NCBI GenBank assembly: GCA_050084515.1
Contig: CM114271.1
Location: forward strand, 18,538,001-18,602,000
Source of the DNA: Blasia pusilla
Taxonomy: Eukaryota; Marchantiophyta; Marchantiopsida; Blasiales
Direction: 5' to 3'
DNA: 64,000 bases
The notes below the pieces were generated by a model. The model made no database searches and was not told where the DNA came from. It saw nothing but the letters and a program-made list of their open reading frames with translations. A program made the position numbers and the translations under genes. This document shows, piece by piece, positions 22,455 to 35,200 of the stretch. Each line of letters begins with the position of its first letter. The stretch's first letter is position 1.

Positions 22455-24002
22455 TTCACCCCGTCCAAATTTGCACATCCTCCGATATGTGCTCAAAACA
22501 CCAAGACTTATTTTTTTGTTTCTCTAGACCCATTGAATAGACTGATCAAAATCAATAAATCTCTCATGTCTACGGAAAATCTTTACCCTTTTTCCTGCAA
22601 TGGGCAATTTGAGAATTGTGCCATCTTGCTCACGTTGTTTGTAAGTGGCATTGTAAAAAATGAAGACTACAACGTATGGACCAAACCCAGGACGTGCAAA
22701 TTTCTTAACTGTACTTTGCTGGTTGTCGAGGCTATAGTCGTGCAACATGACTCAATCTCCTTCTCTTATAGGCTCCTTCCAAACTCGATGGGTTTTGTCG
22801 AAGCGCTCCATGTTTCTCAACCTTTGTTCCTTCATTTTGACTAATGCTTGTGCGATATCTTCTTCACGCCGCTCTAGCCGCTGCATTCAAAGTGCGAGGA
22901 GCTCTTCCCTATCAAGCCCAACCTCCTAGACCAAACCCATCCAAGTGGGAATATCTCCTTCTATTGGCATTATTGGCTTTTGATTTGTCATCAACTTTGT
23001 AGGGATGAGGCCTATAATGGTATTGTGAGTGGTTATATCTGCCCATAAAGCAAATAGAAGCAATATAGGCCAATTAGCATAACGATCTCCACACCCTTTT
23101 ACCAATGCTTCAATGATTTACCGATATCCCCTTTGGCTCTCGCCATTTTCCTTCGGACTCATAGAAGTTGTTAATCTCAGTTGCACTCCATTGTCCCATA
23201 ATCTCACTTGCACTCCATATCTCTTGAAGAACTCTCGAGCTTCCTCTGTATTCTATTCGCCTCTATCTACGTGAATTCTCCCGATATTCCCATATCGAAC
23301 AACAATATCTTCTAGAATAAAATGACATATAGACTATGTTGTTTTAGCTCATTAAGCCCTACCTTCAACAAAGTTGAACAATTATTCTCGTGCTATCTCG
23401 TTCCCCAATGACCTAGTGGCATAGCAACTAGATCTACTACTCAATTAAGATGAATAGACAAAGGATACGTGGGTTTAAGTCCATCTCTCACCCTGATTTT
23501 TAATTGAAATTGACATTCAAGACATGACCCAAGATATCTCTCAACATCCTTATATAGGACTTTCCATCAATACCTTTCTTTAATCTTGCTGAAATTTTCC
23601 CAATTATCCGTCTGTCCTTCCCATAAAAATTGTGGAATTCTTTGAGCACATGTATTTTTATCCCATTCTCATCCACCACCCTCAAGGGCATTCCATCTTT
23701 CCTCTTTCTTGTAGTAGATAGCCATACGCCCTATGTCGAATCTCCTTGAAGAACCTTTTTGTCCACCCTCCTACTCTTTGAAGAGTGCTTAAATAGTGCC
23801 CAATTTCTTTTAACTTGCCCTCATACACATTCTCTTTGAAGGCTATATCATCCTCTATGCCACCCTTCTTTCGAGATGACAATTGCCACACATATGCATC
23901 ATCTTCATCTATCTTAGCTTCCTCCTGATTTTTTTCTTGACGAAATCTAGCTTTAGAAAACATGTTTGCTATTGATTTCTCTTTCCCAACTATCTGCCTC
24001 AA
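22455..24002 (-). pseudogene. Q-family integrase (element 1, broken)
   Basis: The C-terminal part at 22524-22748 has VKKFARPGFGPYVVVFIF and LPIAGKRVKIFRRHERF, a GPY-type integrase tail. The core is in pieces between 22850 and 23500. The N-terminal region at 23500-24002 includes RVGGWTKRFFKEIRHRAYGY. The same layout is found at 42460-43910. The gene lies directly upstream of LTR L1, as expected for a gypsy element. Frames are interrupted throughout. Confidence 0.65.
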
Positions 24003-24420
24003 TTATGCATTCAAGGACCTAACGTGGGCTATCCAACGTAGCATGGCTATATCTTAAGTTGTACAATTTGCAATCATACCTAACAAGGACAAACAATCAA
24101 CCTCAAGCAATACATAGACTCCCATACGATACTCCTTCTTAACTTTCATCGGAGTCACAACTCCCCAAAACTCCCTCTTTACGTGAGGATACCTCCTCTT
24201 TTGTTTTGGGAGTGTATGAGCTCTAAATCTTGTTGCAAATCTTCTTTTTTCTGCATCATCTTGCCCAACTGCCCACCTGATAGCAATATGGACAGTGTCC
24301 ACTCAGATAATAATAGGTCTTCAACATTCGTATCTCATTTGTTGTAGAATCGTTGGCAACTTCAATACCTCCTTCAATTGCATCATTACTACTATTTGCA
24401 TTTTCTCCCAAGTGAACTTC
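24003..24420 (-). pseudogene. Q-family RNase H (element 1)
   Basis: The stretch 24054-24302 reads RRYPHVKREFWGVVTPMKVK followed by EYRMGVYVLLEVDCLSLLGM. The YxxxKREfxxv motif and the (V)E(V/T)D strand are typical of gypsy RNase H. It sits between the reverse transcriptase at 24619 and the integrase at 24002. Confidence 0.65.
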
Positions 24421-24618
24421 TTCTTCTATCTCAACAGCTCATACAAAGGATCAGATATGTGGCCAAATGAGGAATCCACACCTGATAAAACAAACAAGCT
24501 CCTAAAACCTTCTCACTTCGCTTACATTTTTGCATTTTCCTATCCTCTCGATGCCATCAACTTTTGCTGAATTTGGTTTTCGGCCAAACTCTCCACAAAG
24601 ATGACCCACTATCACAAT

Positions 24619-25240
24619 CTAAGGAATCCCAAAGCTCCACTTTTCTCCAAAAAGAGTAAGATTGACCTCTTCTAGTCTTGTTAGGATCATATCCACATCA
24701 CCAATATGATTAGACACAAATTTTCTACGCCCATCTTTCATAATTATCTCAATTATATCTTCTATTGCGCATCCCTTTATAAGAATATCATCTACAAAAG
24801 GAATAGTTTTCTTGATAATGAACTCTCTCAAGATCATTTTCATTGCACTTTGCATGTGAGCGACAAAATTTATTGCTCGTTGAGGTAATGTGGACATTAA
24901 AGGCCCAAGTGGAGTGCACGTAGTGGTAAAATCTCTACTCTCCATAGATAATTGGAATTGATCATATCCTTAATGCAAATATCTTATCAAATAGATAGCA
25001 CGGGCTACAAAAGCTTGTGCAACTTCATCTATTCTAGGCCACGCTCCAATATTTTGAATAGTAATCTTATTTTCCGGTTGCATATCTTGAATCGGAGAGC
25101 TCATAATTTCCTCGGCACAATGAACCATCGACTCAATTAAGGCCCCATAGATGGCTCTAGCATACCCATATCCATCTTCTCTTTCAATAACTCAATCAAG
25201 TTGGGAATCATAGCTTGTAGTAAAAGTATGGGTTTCAAAT
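24619..25240 (-). pseudogene. Q-family reverse transcriptase (element 1)
   Basis: Across frames the N-terminal part (25230-24960) shows IELLKEKMDMGMLEPS and RFIQDMQP, then YDQFQL near 24960. The open stretch 24619-24945 has SRDFTTTCTPLGPLMSTLPQ and then IPFVDDILIKG, where VDD is the catalytic motif. The YDQFQL/PFxDD style differs from family P (YHQL/YIDD), so Q is a separate gypsy lineage. The region above 25240, where protease and gag should be, is not recognisable. Confidence 0.7.
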
Positions 25241-28025
25241 CTCAAGGCACGTATAGAATTGTGAAAATTACCATGATTGTCACCATACTTGTATCTACGT
25301 TGTGCGCCCCTTCATAAGTGGCTCCCATGTGTGTTAGATACTTTTGGGTCTCTAGTTAGGTGAGTGGAAGGAGCTAGAACAACAGTCTGCAATTTAAATG
25401 GGTGAGTTAGGTGATAGAAGTAGTTAGTTGGGGTTACTCTATACTCTTAACTCAAGGTACTCTTTAACCAGAGTAACCTAGATAGAGAAAGCAAGTGTAT
25501 AGTGAGGCAACCTGGTAAGCACTATGCTCTTAAGTCTAACGAGGGGATAGGTCAGCTTTAGTTAGACTAACAAGAGTAAAATTAACCATAGTTAGAATAA
25601 CCGTAGTTACTTTAGTTGTAGTTAAGTCAACCTTGGTTGGATTGAGTGTATGTAGCGTTAGCCTATGGCCAAGATAATCAATGTTACGAAAGTGATTGAT
25701 GAATGGGACACCTCTCTGTAGCACTTATCAAATTCTACTAGGAAGGCTAGACTTGGGGAAGGTTTTTAGTGGAGTTTTAAGGCCACTCTAAACTGGTAGG
25801 TCTACTAAAGCGGTGGCTAAGTTAGGGGAAGTTTAAGAAGGGACTTACTAGCCAGTAGAGTGAGGTTAGAATAGTGTCAATAGGAAAGTGTTGAGGCCTG
25901 AAGTTCGAGGGGCACATGATAAAGGTTGGAGCTATGGTGGCCAGCATAGAGGGGAGAATCAAATGTTGATGGCTGGAGCTTGGCAATTCGATTTGGTGAT
26001 TGAATAGGCTCGTTGGAAAGGTCCTTGGATGCTCTTCAAGATGATACATTCAAATCAAGATATTGGATGCTAGGGTAGAATTATCAAGGTAGATTAGAAA
26101 GGCAAGGAATCTTGATTTTTGGAAAACAGGAGGGTAGGCTGTTCGAGGGCTGCTACCTAGAGCACTAGTAAGCCAAATCTTGATCTGATTGATGGTATGG
26201 CTTTGCCTTGAGATGCTCTACACTAAGGAGGTCATCAACAAGAATTTTCAGCAAGTAATGAGGAGCATAGGATACTCCACAAGGGCTGATCTTGGGAAGA
26301 TATTGTGACAGAAAAGTGAACAAGTAGGTAGGTTGATTTCAAGGGCTTGGGTGGACCAATTCTTGAGAGGAGTGGTGGCATATCTTCACCCTTGGACTCT
26401 TTATATGTTTGTGGTCTTGAATCAACCTTATCAAGGATTGGTTGGGCACATAGGATGCTCGAGGGGAGGCTGGAATACAGGGAGATGGTGTAGGCACTAG
26501 GGAGTCTCCAGGGTATCCAATGAAGGAGATAGAGTGCTTGATTTTTGTTGTAAAGGAGGGTTCGAACCAAGGAGGTGGATCTGATTGTTAGGGCCAAGAA
26601 ATGAAGAATAAGGCGCTAAGAAGAGGTCAATGGGGGCTGAGCTCGAATGCTTGGACTCTTATGGGCTAGAAGCATACTCATGGAAGCCTAAAGGGCCTCA
26701 TTTGAAGGCTTGAAAGCTTGAGAATCCAAGGGAGAGATCTATGGAGTTGAGAGGATCCAAGGAGTAATTTCTGGAAGATTTGTGCAGGTGGAGCTAAGTG
26801 GAGGTGTGAACTGAGGGCAGGGCTCGAACCAGCTTGAGAAGAAGCAAGCATGGGAAGAATATAGAGGTAGATATTACCTTCAACCATGTCCAAGAGTAAG
26901 GTCGAGCCTATGCCATCAATGCTGCTCAAGAGGCTTTAGTTAGGGCAGGTTCAGAAGTAGATGAGGTAGAAATTTCAGGCAGTAGATGCCTTGGAGTATA
27001 TGCTTAGGGGGTAGATTTGTAGGAAGGTAGAAGACAAGAATGCCTGAGAAGCTCAAGTAGGTAGAGGGCTCTCAGCTTCACTTATAAGTGCTCGGCTTGG
27101 TTTAGTAGAGGGGGCATACATGTTGTTGGCTAGTAGACACTTGATCTCTTGAGCCAAGCTAACCAGCAGAGTATGTGCTCCCAGATCTAGGTAGTGTGTG
27201 CTTGAAGGGGCTGAGACTAAGGAGGTCTCCCATGTACAAGATGGCTTTGTGATATACATAAAGTAGCCCCTTTGGAATGATTTCACTCTACTGCCCTGTA
27301 TCTGAGTTTGTGCATGATTGAGTGATGAGTTGGAGGGCTTGATGAAGTGAGATTCTTGGAGCTAGTTCAACTAATCATTCAAAAGTGTAGTGAGTGGACA
27401 AGAGGCTATACCAGTTGAGGAGAGGCAAGCTTAGGTTCCAAGATTGTGCTCCTCCAAGGTGTGCTTTGAAAGCTTGTTGTTCTGCCCATCTGAGTATGGC
27501 CTTTGACACCAATCATTGATTACTTCCACGGTGTGACAACCTGGACTACGAGATCTGGTAAGTGATAAGAGATTAGTGAGTGGAGAAAGAGGGACATGCT
27601 TGAGCTTCACTAGAGGTAGAAGACCATGGGATCAGCTTGTTAAGTCTCCTACTACCTGAACAAGGAGGGAGAAAAAAGGACCAGCAAGGTAATAGGAGAA
27701 GAAGAAGGGATGTGGGTGTTGGTTTGAGCAAATAGAGAGTTTAAGCCCTTTCAGGCTACCATGGGGGTGTATGATTATACTAGACAGCGTATTGGATGGC
27801 CTTATGTTGTTTTAGTAGTCTCTAGTTGTGAGCCTTGAGTAGGTGTGCTGGTTGGATTGCCACTGGACACTCTATCTAAGGACTCAAAACTACATCCAAG
27901 CTCTCACTAGATACTCGGTGAGGAGCAAAAGGTGATTGCACTACTTGATCAGTAAGGAGTTGTAAGTGCTTAAGAGGATTTCCTTGGAACATTCAACTAG
28001 TCCAAGGCAGCACATTGGAGGACCA
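25241..28025. other. Gene-free 2.8 kb, unassigned repeat-like DNA
   Basis: No frame here carries a motif I recognise. At 25545-25640 there is a simple degenerate repeat of TTAGACTAAC/GTAGTTA type, also seen at 37900-38000 beside the copia LTR. Three spots (26563, 26818, 26640) have TTCGAA or CTCGAA with no tRNA cloverleaf around them. The uniform G-rich, TGG/GGT-dense plus strand and lack of coding suggest one long LTR-like insertion, ending at the P fragment at 28026. Confidence 0.35.
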
Positions 28026-29028
28026 ACCAATAGTTCTTGTAGGCTTGCGTTGTATGTTGTGTGGCTCTGCTCGTGGTATGGCCACGATGCTAGTCTATGA
28101 TGGATTTTCGAGAGGTTGGCATAAGGCATGTCTAACGCCACCTCTCACTAGGGTTCCCTGGGGAGGATGGATATGTCCCAAATGTACATTGAAGAGATAC
28201 TAGGTAGGTTTTGATTCCAACTTTTTCTATGACATGGATAACAAGAAGGTGACTAACGATGGGGCGATATGAGCACCCGGCCTTTCTACTCCTACCGTCG
28301 TAGAGATGTATGTCGTGGTAGGTAGGGATAGAGGGCTAGATGGAGTTAGAAGGACCTAACCAGCAGATAGGGGGGCCATTGGAAATATTTTAGTTCTTCT
28401 TGTCTCGTTGTTTGGATTTCATGAGCTAGCATCGGATCGTGCGTGTTTGTGTGTGTGCTCAGTGACAGCGGTGTATGTTGTGTAGCAATATGTATACGCA
28501 CAACAGATGTCACGTCTTTTAGGATAGATCGGTGAGATCCAGTAGAACGCCTTTATGAGTAGTGGATGAAAGGCTAAGTAGGTTGAGGATGACCTATTGA
28601 GGCCTCGGGAAACCTGAGAGAGCAGATTTCCCCTTCGTTTCGGCTCATTTGGAGCCATCTTGAGGAACTTACTATTTTAGGTAAGTATCATTTTAAGTAT
28701 ATGATTAACTTTCTATTTTTATTTAGTGGCCTTTGACCTCCTACATCAGGTCAAGAGACAAGGAGGTGACTTGGGATAATAGATTACCATGGAGAGAGCT
28801 CGGAAGAGGGGAGGGGTATACCTTAAAGAGAAAGCGCTTGAGAGCTCTTTGTGTCTTTGTTGAACCTCTTGGCATGAGGCAGCGGAGTTATGGTCCCTTC
28901 CCTTGTGAGTGTTACTAAAGCCTCTCATAAGGACAGTGGGTTTGGTTTGACATGAGAGAGAGTGCACACCTTTGAGAGCTAGGGTGTGAGATGATGTACA
29001 GAGAGATTTGATCTTACTTTATTGGACA
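28026..29028 (+). mobile_element. P-family 3' fragment with PHD finger and LTR
   Basis: It begins at TAGTTCTTGTAGGCTTGCG, matching 55031. The PHD finger frame is 28036-28203: LRCMLCGSARG, VYDGFSRGWHKACLTPP, GGWICPKC. This copy keeps the last Cys pair (CPKC) that is lost at 55190, while the middle pair is mutated (CDGC to YDGF). After ~300 bases of 3' untranslated sequence the LTR starts TGTCACG at 28508 and runs to about 29020. Just after the LTR, 29029-29120 repeats the block that precedes the LTR (ATATTTTAG then CTTCTTGTCTCGTTGTTTGG), showing local duplication. A (GT)n tract is at 29086-29109. Confidence 0.7.
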
Positions 29029-29120
29029 TATTTTAGTACTTCTTGTCTCGTTGTTTGGATGCCATGAGTTAGCATGGGATCGTGCGTGTTTGTGTGTGTG
29101 TGTGTGTGTATGCGCACGAC

Positions 29121-30400
29121 AACTTCACTACGTAAGCCGAGAGCTTTAACAACTCAATCTTCAATAGTACAAGAGATTAAAATGGGTTTCTTCCCTCAAA
29201 ACGAAACTCTTCTCAAGTACAGCGAAAGAGTCATGCGAATCTTGGATACCAAAGTTCAAACAAGGACCTCAGAGAGAGATCAAGAAGACTCCCGCTCATC
29301 CTACTTTAAGAATTGAATTTTCATGGCACGTTACTCAATGTCTAACAAATTTCATACACTTTTCTTGACTATCCTCTAGACATCTAAAATCATAGACTCA
29401 ACTCTCATCCCTACTTCAGCCCAATAAGATTGACTCTCAACTCCGCACATCAGAAAGAATGAGCGGAGACACTTCTATTGCATCAAAGAATGGAGGAAAC
29501 AAGAAAGTATTACAAGCTTCAAAGTGTACAAGACTCTTTGACTCGAACCATCCCTAAAGAAACTACTTCTCACATGATCAACAAGAGTGATGGAAACTCA
29601 AGACACAAGGGAATAATCCTTCGCTCTTCTGCTTTACTCTTTAAATAGTCTCTTTATAATTCATGGCTGACCTTTCTACTTCCTTCAAGATTTCTAATTA
29701 TCAATAACCCGGTTTTGATCTTCCAACCCTTCATTTCCCTTAAGTCGGTTGAGTTCTCTTCTGCTTCCATTTGAACCCTTGGCGCCGTTCCATTTCTAAC
29801 TTTCCAAATTGCTGCGACGGTCCACTATCTATAGTCTTCGCTCGACGCAAAGCACTCCTATCCTATCTTCCACACACTATACTACTGTTGCGGCCACTGA
29901 AAAGAAGTTCTCCTTGCGACCTTCCTTTCATCCATTTTCTTCAAAAACATCATTCCTCTTCCTCTTCCTAGTCTTCATACCAATTACCACTTTGTGATGT
30001 CTCTCGCTGATTCCTTCATCTTCTTTCTTCTGCTTCTTTGCTTTCTTAGTCTTCACTCTTTGGTCTTTGTTCTTTGTTCAAAATCTTTGCACGAAGACTC
30101 TCTTTGAACTTATGTTGCAAAGAAGAAGTCCTTAAAAGGTCTTCATTTAACAGTCTTAACCATCTTCCTGAAGTGCAGTCTTCGCTACGCAGCATTTGCG
30201 CCTCGTACTCTTACTTCTTTCTTGACCCTTCAGTGGAGTTCACCCCATTCCACACTTCCATGCCTCAACATGCTTCAACACAATTTCTAAAAATCATTCT
30301 TCTTTACTTTGAGTCCTAAGCCTTCACTCTTCAATGCGTGAAGACTTCTCTACAATTCTCTACAAAATTGGTCTACCTATCAAAATTTAAAAAATATGGG
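29121..30400. other. Gene-free interval, possible LTR-like DNA on the minus strand
   Basis: A TATTTAAAGAG TATA-like sequence appears on the minus strand near 29648. The pyrimidine-rich plus strand (TTCTTC-dense, 29760-30330) yields only low-complexity frames. I recognise no protein. Confidence 0.35.
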
Positions 30401-32882
30401 TACCATAGGCCCTTGATCTCACTTAGGAACTATAATTCTGAATGCCCCCGTTCGGGCTCAGTTCTCATCTTTGGAATTGTAACGTGAGTTTCAATTGATC
30501 CTCCTTCTCATTTCAAGAACACGATCTAGATTTCTGATGGTGAGGATGCCGGGAAGGAGGCATGCCTTCTTATTTGGGAACTAAAATTCCAAAGGCCCTC
30601 GTTCTAGGATGGACTCTCATCTCTAGAACAAGAACTTGAGTTCAGATTGATCCTCCTTCTCATTTTGAGAATTCAATCTCTTGTTCCAATGGTAAGAAAG
30701 TCGTGAAAGAGGCCTTGAACCCATTCGGGAACTATGGCTTTGAACGATCCCGTTCGCGCTCAATTCTCCTATCAGAAACCAGAATCTGAGTTAAGATTGG
30801 TCCTCCATCTCATTCCAAGAATTGAATCTCTTGTTCCAATGGTGAGGAAGTCGGGAAAGAGGCCCGCGATCCCATTTGGGAACTACCGCTTTGAACAATC
30901 CCGTTCGTGCTCAGTTCTCCTATCAGAAACCAAAATCTGAGTTTAGATTGATCCTCCTTCTCATTTCAAGAATTGAATCTCTTGTTCCAATGGTGAGGAA
31001 GCCGGGAAATAGGCCCGCTATCCCATTTGAGAACTATAGCTTTGAACACTCCTGTTCGGGCTTAGTTCTCATCTCTGGAACTGCAACCTCAATTCCGTTT
31101 GATCCTCCTTCTCATTCTAAGAATTGGATCTAGAGTTCCGATGGTGAGGTTGCAAGGAAAGAGGCCGGAGATTTGATATTGGAACTAAAGTTTTGAAAGC
31201 CCTCATTTAGGGGGGGACGCTCGTCTCCGTAACCGGAACTTGAATTCTGATTTATCCTCCTTCTCATTTCAAGAACTGGATCTAGAGTTCCGATGGTGAG
31301 GTGGCAAGGAAAGAGACTGGCGATTTGATTTGGGAACTACAATTCCAAAAGTCCTGCTTTAGGGAGGGACTCTTGTATCTGGAAACGGAATATGAGTTCA
31401 GATTGATCCTCCTTCTTATTTCAAGACTTGAATCTCTTGTTTGGATGGTGAGGAAGCCGAAAAAGAGGCCCGCAATCCCATTCAAGAACTACAACTTTGA
31501 ACGCTCTCATTGGGGCTTAGTTCTCATCTCTGAAGCCCAAACTTGAGTTTTGTTTGATCCTCCTTCTCATGTTGAGAACTAGATCTAGAGTTTAGATGAT
31601 GAGGTACCAAGGAAAGAGGCCGACGACTTGATTTGGGAACTACAGTTCCAAAAGCCCTCGTTTAGGGGGACTCTCATCTTTGGAACTAGAACATGAGTTC
31701 TGATTGATCCTCCTAATCATTTCCAGAATTGGATCTAGAGTTCTGATGGTAAGGAATCCGTGAAGGTGACCCGCGATCTCATTTGGGAACTACAATTCTA
31801 AAAGCTCTCGTTCGGACTCAGTTGTCATCTTTGGAACTGGAATCTGAGTTTTGATTGATCCTCCTTCTCATTTCAAGAACTAGATCTAGAGTTCTCATGG
31901 TGAGGAAGTTGGGAAGGAGGCCCACGATCATTTTAGGGAACTACAATTGCGAATACCCCCCGTTCAGACTCAATTCTCGTCTTTAGAATCGGAACTTGAG
32001 TTCTGATTTATCCTCCTTCTCATTTCGAGAATTGGATCTAGAGTGATGATGGTGAGGTAGCAAGGAAAAAGGCCGGCGGTTTGATTTAGGAACTATACTT
32101 CCAAAAGGCCTTGTTTAGGGGGGGACTCTCGTCTTTAGAACTGAAACGTGCGTTTCGATTGTTCCTCCTTCTCATTTCAAGAATTGGATCTATTGTTTTA
32201 ATGGTGAGGAAGCCACGAAGGAGGCCCACAATCTCATTTAGGAAGTACAATTCCGCGAGCTCCCATTTGGACTCGTTGTCATCTTTGGAAGTGGAACTTG
32301 AGTTCAGATTCATCCTCCTTCTCTTTCGAGAATTGGATCTATAGTTCACATGGTCAGGTAGTCGGGAAAGAACCCGCGATCCCATTTGGGAGCCATAGCT
32401 TCAAATGCTCCTATTCGGGCTCAGCTCTCATCTCTAGAATGGGAACTTTAGTGTCTATTGATCTTCCTTCTCATTTTGAGAAGTGGGTATAGAGTTCAAA
32501 TCGTGATCTAGAGGGGAAGGAGGCCCGCGATATGATTTGGGAACTCTAGTTTTGAAAGCCCTTGTTTAGGTAGGGACTCTCGTGTGTGGAACTGGAACAT
32601 GAGTTTTGATTGATCCTCCTTCTCATTTTGAGAATAGGATCTAGAGTTTTGATGGTGAGGAAACCGAGATAAAGGCCAACGATCATTTTTGGGAACTACA
32701 GTTCCGAATGCCCCGTTTGGACTCACTTCTCGTCTCTGGAACCGGAACCTAAGTTGTGATTGATCCTCCTTCTCATTTCAAGAACTAAATCTATAGTTCC
32801 AATGGTGAGGAAGGCGAGAAGGAGGCGCACGAGAATTTTGGGAACTACAACTCCGAACGCCCCAGTTTGGGCTCAATTTTTG
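30400..32882. repeat. Satellite: about 16 tandem copies of a ~151-bp unit
   Basis: The block TGATCCTCCTTCTCATTTCA recurs, with variants, near 30510, 30650, 30798, 30949, 31100, 31254, 31404, 31556, 31706, 31857, 32008, 32160, 32311, 32460, 32613 and 32763. Spacing is about 140-155 bases. Each unit also has a TTGGGAACTA stretch, a GGGCTCAGTTCTCATC stretch and a GATGGTGAGGAAG stretch. The units are well diverged from each other. Short ORFs running through several units are by-products of a repeat length close to a multiple of three. No genes are present. Confidence 0.9.
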
Positions 32883-33872
32883 TGTCGCGCCCCTACTCTC
32901 CTTGAACGTCAATCTTTAGTGTTGCGGAAGCGTACGTGCAGTAGGTCACGATCTCATCGCCGATCTGCACCCAAAAAAGCACTATCGTTAGTTGGGTCTG
33001 GGCCAACCAGCGTTCCAACCCACCAAGTTCTCAACTCGGCGTCTCGTCAACCTCAACCCTCCTTAGTTCCTAGTTTCCAAAACATGGCAAGTCCTTCAAG
33101 ACTTGGAATAGACTTCCTAGTTAGTCCAAGGATCGGAAACGGCACTTGGGTGCATAGCGATCCCTACTATTCAATGGATCTCGTGTGAACTCCAAAACGA
33201 GACCTAAGTATTTGAGTCGCGGGGTGAAATCCAAGAGGGACGTCTAAAATTGCCTCAATAGACTTGGTGCAGGTTTTCCAACCCAACCCCCAAACTCGCG
33301 TTCCGTTCCATGCCCTTGAGCCGCCCCGCGGCGCCCAAAGTGGGGTTCAGGTTCCAAGCACTCTAGGAGACCTTCCCCTTTTCTAGTACTTGTGAGGTTC
33401 TCCAGTAACCCCCCCCCCCCTTTGGAAAAGGAGGGTCGGGCCCTTCATTGTGGCCCTCAACCCGACCCTACTTCCAGTCGTTTCTGGGTTGTTTCTCAGC
33501 CGCTGCTATGCGTTTGCAAAGATCTTTCGTGCATTTGAACCGACTTTCTATAAGCCTTCCAACGCACCCTTATTTACTCCAAATGCATCTTTTTTATAAA
33601 AGTTATGGCCATAAATACAGTCCGAAACTCTCAAACGCTAATGGCGTTCCAAATCCGAATTCTTCCTTTTGGCAACCCACTTTCTAGACTCGACTTCTTT
33701 CAAGTTTGATTCCGTGTTTGGTCGAGGTTTCTCGGTCGTGACCATAACCTCTGAAACGCGAAGCCTTGCTTGCGTTTCTTCTCTTATCTCTTCTTCGAGA
33801 CCACTCCAACGTGAGCCTGCTAATGTTCCGATGTTCCGCTTTGGGACTTGTTTGGTCATGAGGGTCGCAACA
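32883..33872. mobile_element. Solo LTR (990 bp) with TTTTG target duplication, inserted in the satellite
   Basis: It starts TGTCGCGCCCC and ends GGGTCGCAACA, an imperfect inverted terminal pair. TTTTG flanks it exactly on both sides (32878-32882 and 33873-33877). The broken satellite phrase (GGGCTCAATTTT before, then CCAAGAATTGGAACTTGAG after) resumes across it. No PBS, polypurine tract or coding region is attached, so this is a solo LTR from a family not otherwise seen in the window. Strand cannot be decided. A run of about 12 Cs lies near 33408. Confidence 0.85.
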
Positions 33873-33877
33873 TTTTG

Positions 33878-34500
33878 TGCCAAGAATTGGAACTTGAGTT
33901 CTGATTGATCTTCCTTGTCTTTTATAGAATTGGATCTATAGTTCCCATTGTGAGGTAGCATGCAAAGAGGCCAGCGATTTGATTTGGGAACTCGCGTTGA
34001 GAAAGCCTTGGTTTAGGTATCTGTTCATTTTTGGATTTAGGGCTATCAAACCGAACCTATATCCATAATTCCGATGCAATTGGATGTATATCTTTTATTG
34101 CGAGGTGGGAGATGTGATCCTGAGCTTGATTCTCGAGTGTCCTTCGTGAAGGTATTTTGGTTGTTCTATCATTTCCAGAACTGCTTTGCATGTCAATGTT
34201 TAGGGTTTAGGGTTTTTAACTAGACTTTCGATTGACACTAATTCAGAGTTCTTGAACTAGATGTAGAGTTTCGAAAATGGTTTAGGGAATTGGATTCAGT
34301 TATCATCTTTTAAACTAAATCTATAGTTCGGATTCTTAGGTACTCCCGACCGACCGAGGCCAACTTGTTTTTTTGGAACTAGAGTTCCAATTGCTAACTG
34401 GAACTCTAGTTCAATTAGTTTGCATACCTGGAACTGGATCTATAGTTCTCATTCTTAAGTAGTCCCCGTAAAGGCGAGCAATTTCATTGGGAACTATAGA
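33878..34500. repeat. Degenerate continuation of the 151-bp satellite
   Basis: 33878-34010 is one more recognisable unit (GAACTTGAGTTCTGATTGAT, then GGATCTATAGTTCCCATTG). Beyond that, GGAACT(A/G)(G/T)A-type phrases recur near 34240, 34310, 34375 and 34430 with growing decay. Confidence 0.65.
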
Positions 34501-34930
34501 GTATTCGGCTGATTCGAGTGAGGTTATCACACTGCAATTACAATACCGAGGCCTACAACCGCCTTAATGAGCTTTAGTTTCGAATCTGTTTTGTAGCTAG
34601 CCAGCGATGGTTTTCAAGGAGTTGGGTCACTAGTCTATTTATCTTCTTTATCCGTATTGTAAACTTCTCTCCTTTAATCCCATCTTACAAAAGTAGATAA
34701 ATGGGTGAGGGACAAGGAGAAGGAAGAACGTCAAAGTCCGTAATACTTGGCCTCTAACACTTGGGTTTCTTCCTAATAGTGTATTTAATTTCATAAAAGG
34801 GAATGGCTTGTGCCATTTGGATATCGGACGTAACGGTTAGTATGTTTAGATCTACACTAGGGAACCACATAGATTATGACCTACCATGTTCAGTCAAGTA
34901 TGGAGTTGAGATCCTATTGCATGTTAGAAG
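34501..34930. other. Gene-free interval
   Basis: Nothing recognisable. Confidence 0.4.
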
Positions 34931-35200
34931 GTAATGGTTCAACCGTAGTAACCCTTCAAATGCAAGAATGCGCCGTTCAGACGTGGTAATATTTTTGACG
35001 TAGTAGCCTTTGTGACGTGGTAAGGATCCAGACGTAGAATCCTCTCAGACGTGGTAATGCTCCATCCTTGAGACTCGCAAGCGCTTCACACGTAGTAGCC
35101 CATCAGAATTGGAAACCCTTTAGACTTAGTACCCCTTCAAAAGGTATCACCGCTTCTGACGTCGTGGCGATTCAGATCTAATATCCCTTCGGCATTGTGG
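34930..35200. repeat. Degenerate ~22-bp minisatellite (CAGACGTGGTAA type)
   Basis: The phrase (C/T)(A/T)GACGT(G/A)GTA recurs near 34977, 34999, 35020, 35034, 35050, 35093 and 35157, with partially conserved CCTTTCAG-like spacers. Copies are eroded but the spacing is near 20-24 bases in the middle. Confidence 0.6.

Noticed and set aside
26540-26660. TTCGAACC and CTCGAA sequences resembling a tRNA T-loop
   Set aside because: No acceptor stem, D-arm or anticodon arm can be laid out around them.
30734-32492. ORFs of 60-99 codons in the satellite
   Set aside because: They repeat with the 151-bp unit and occur in several frames; no protein signature.
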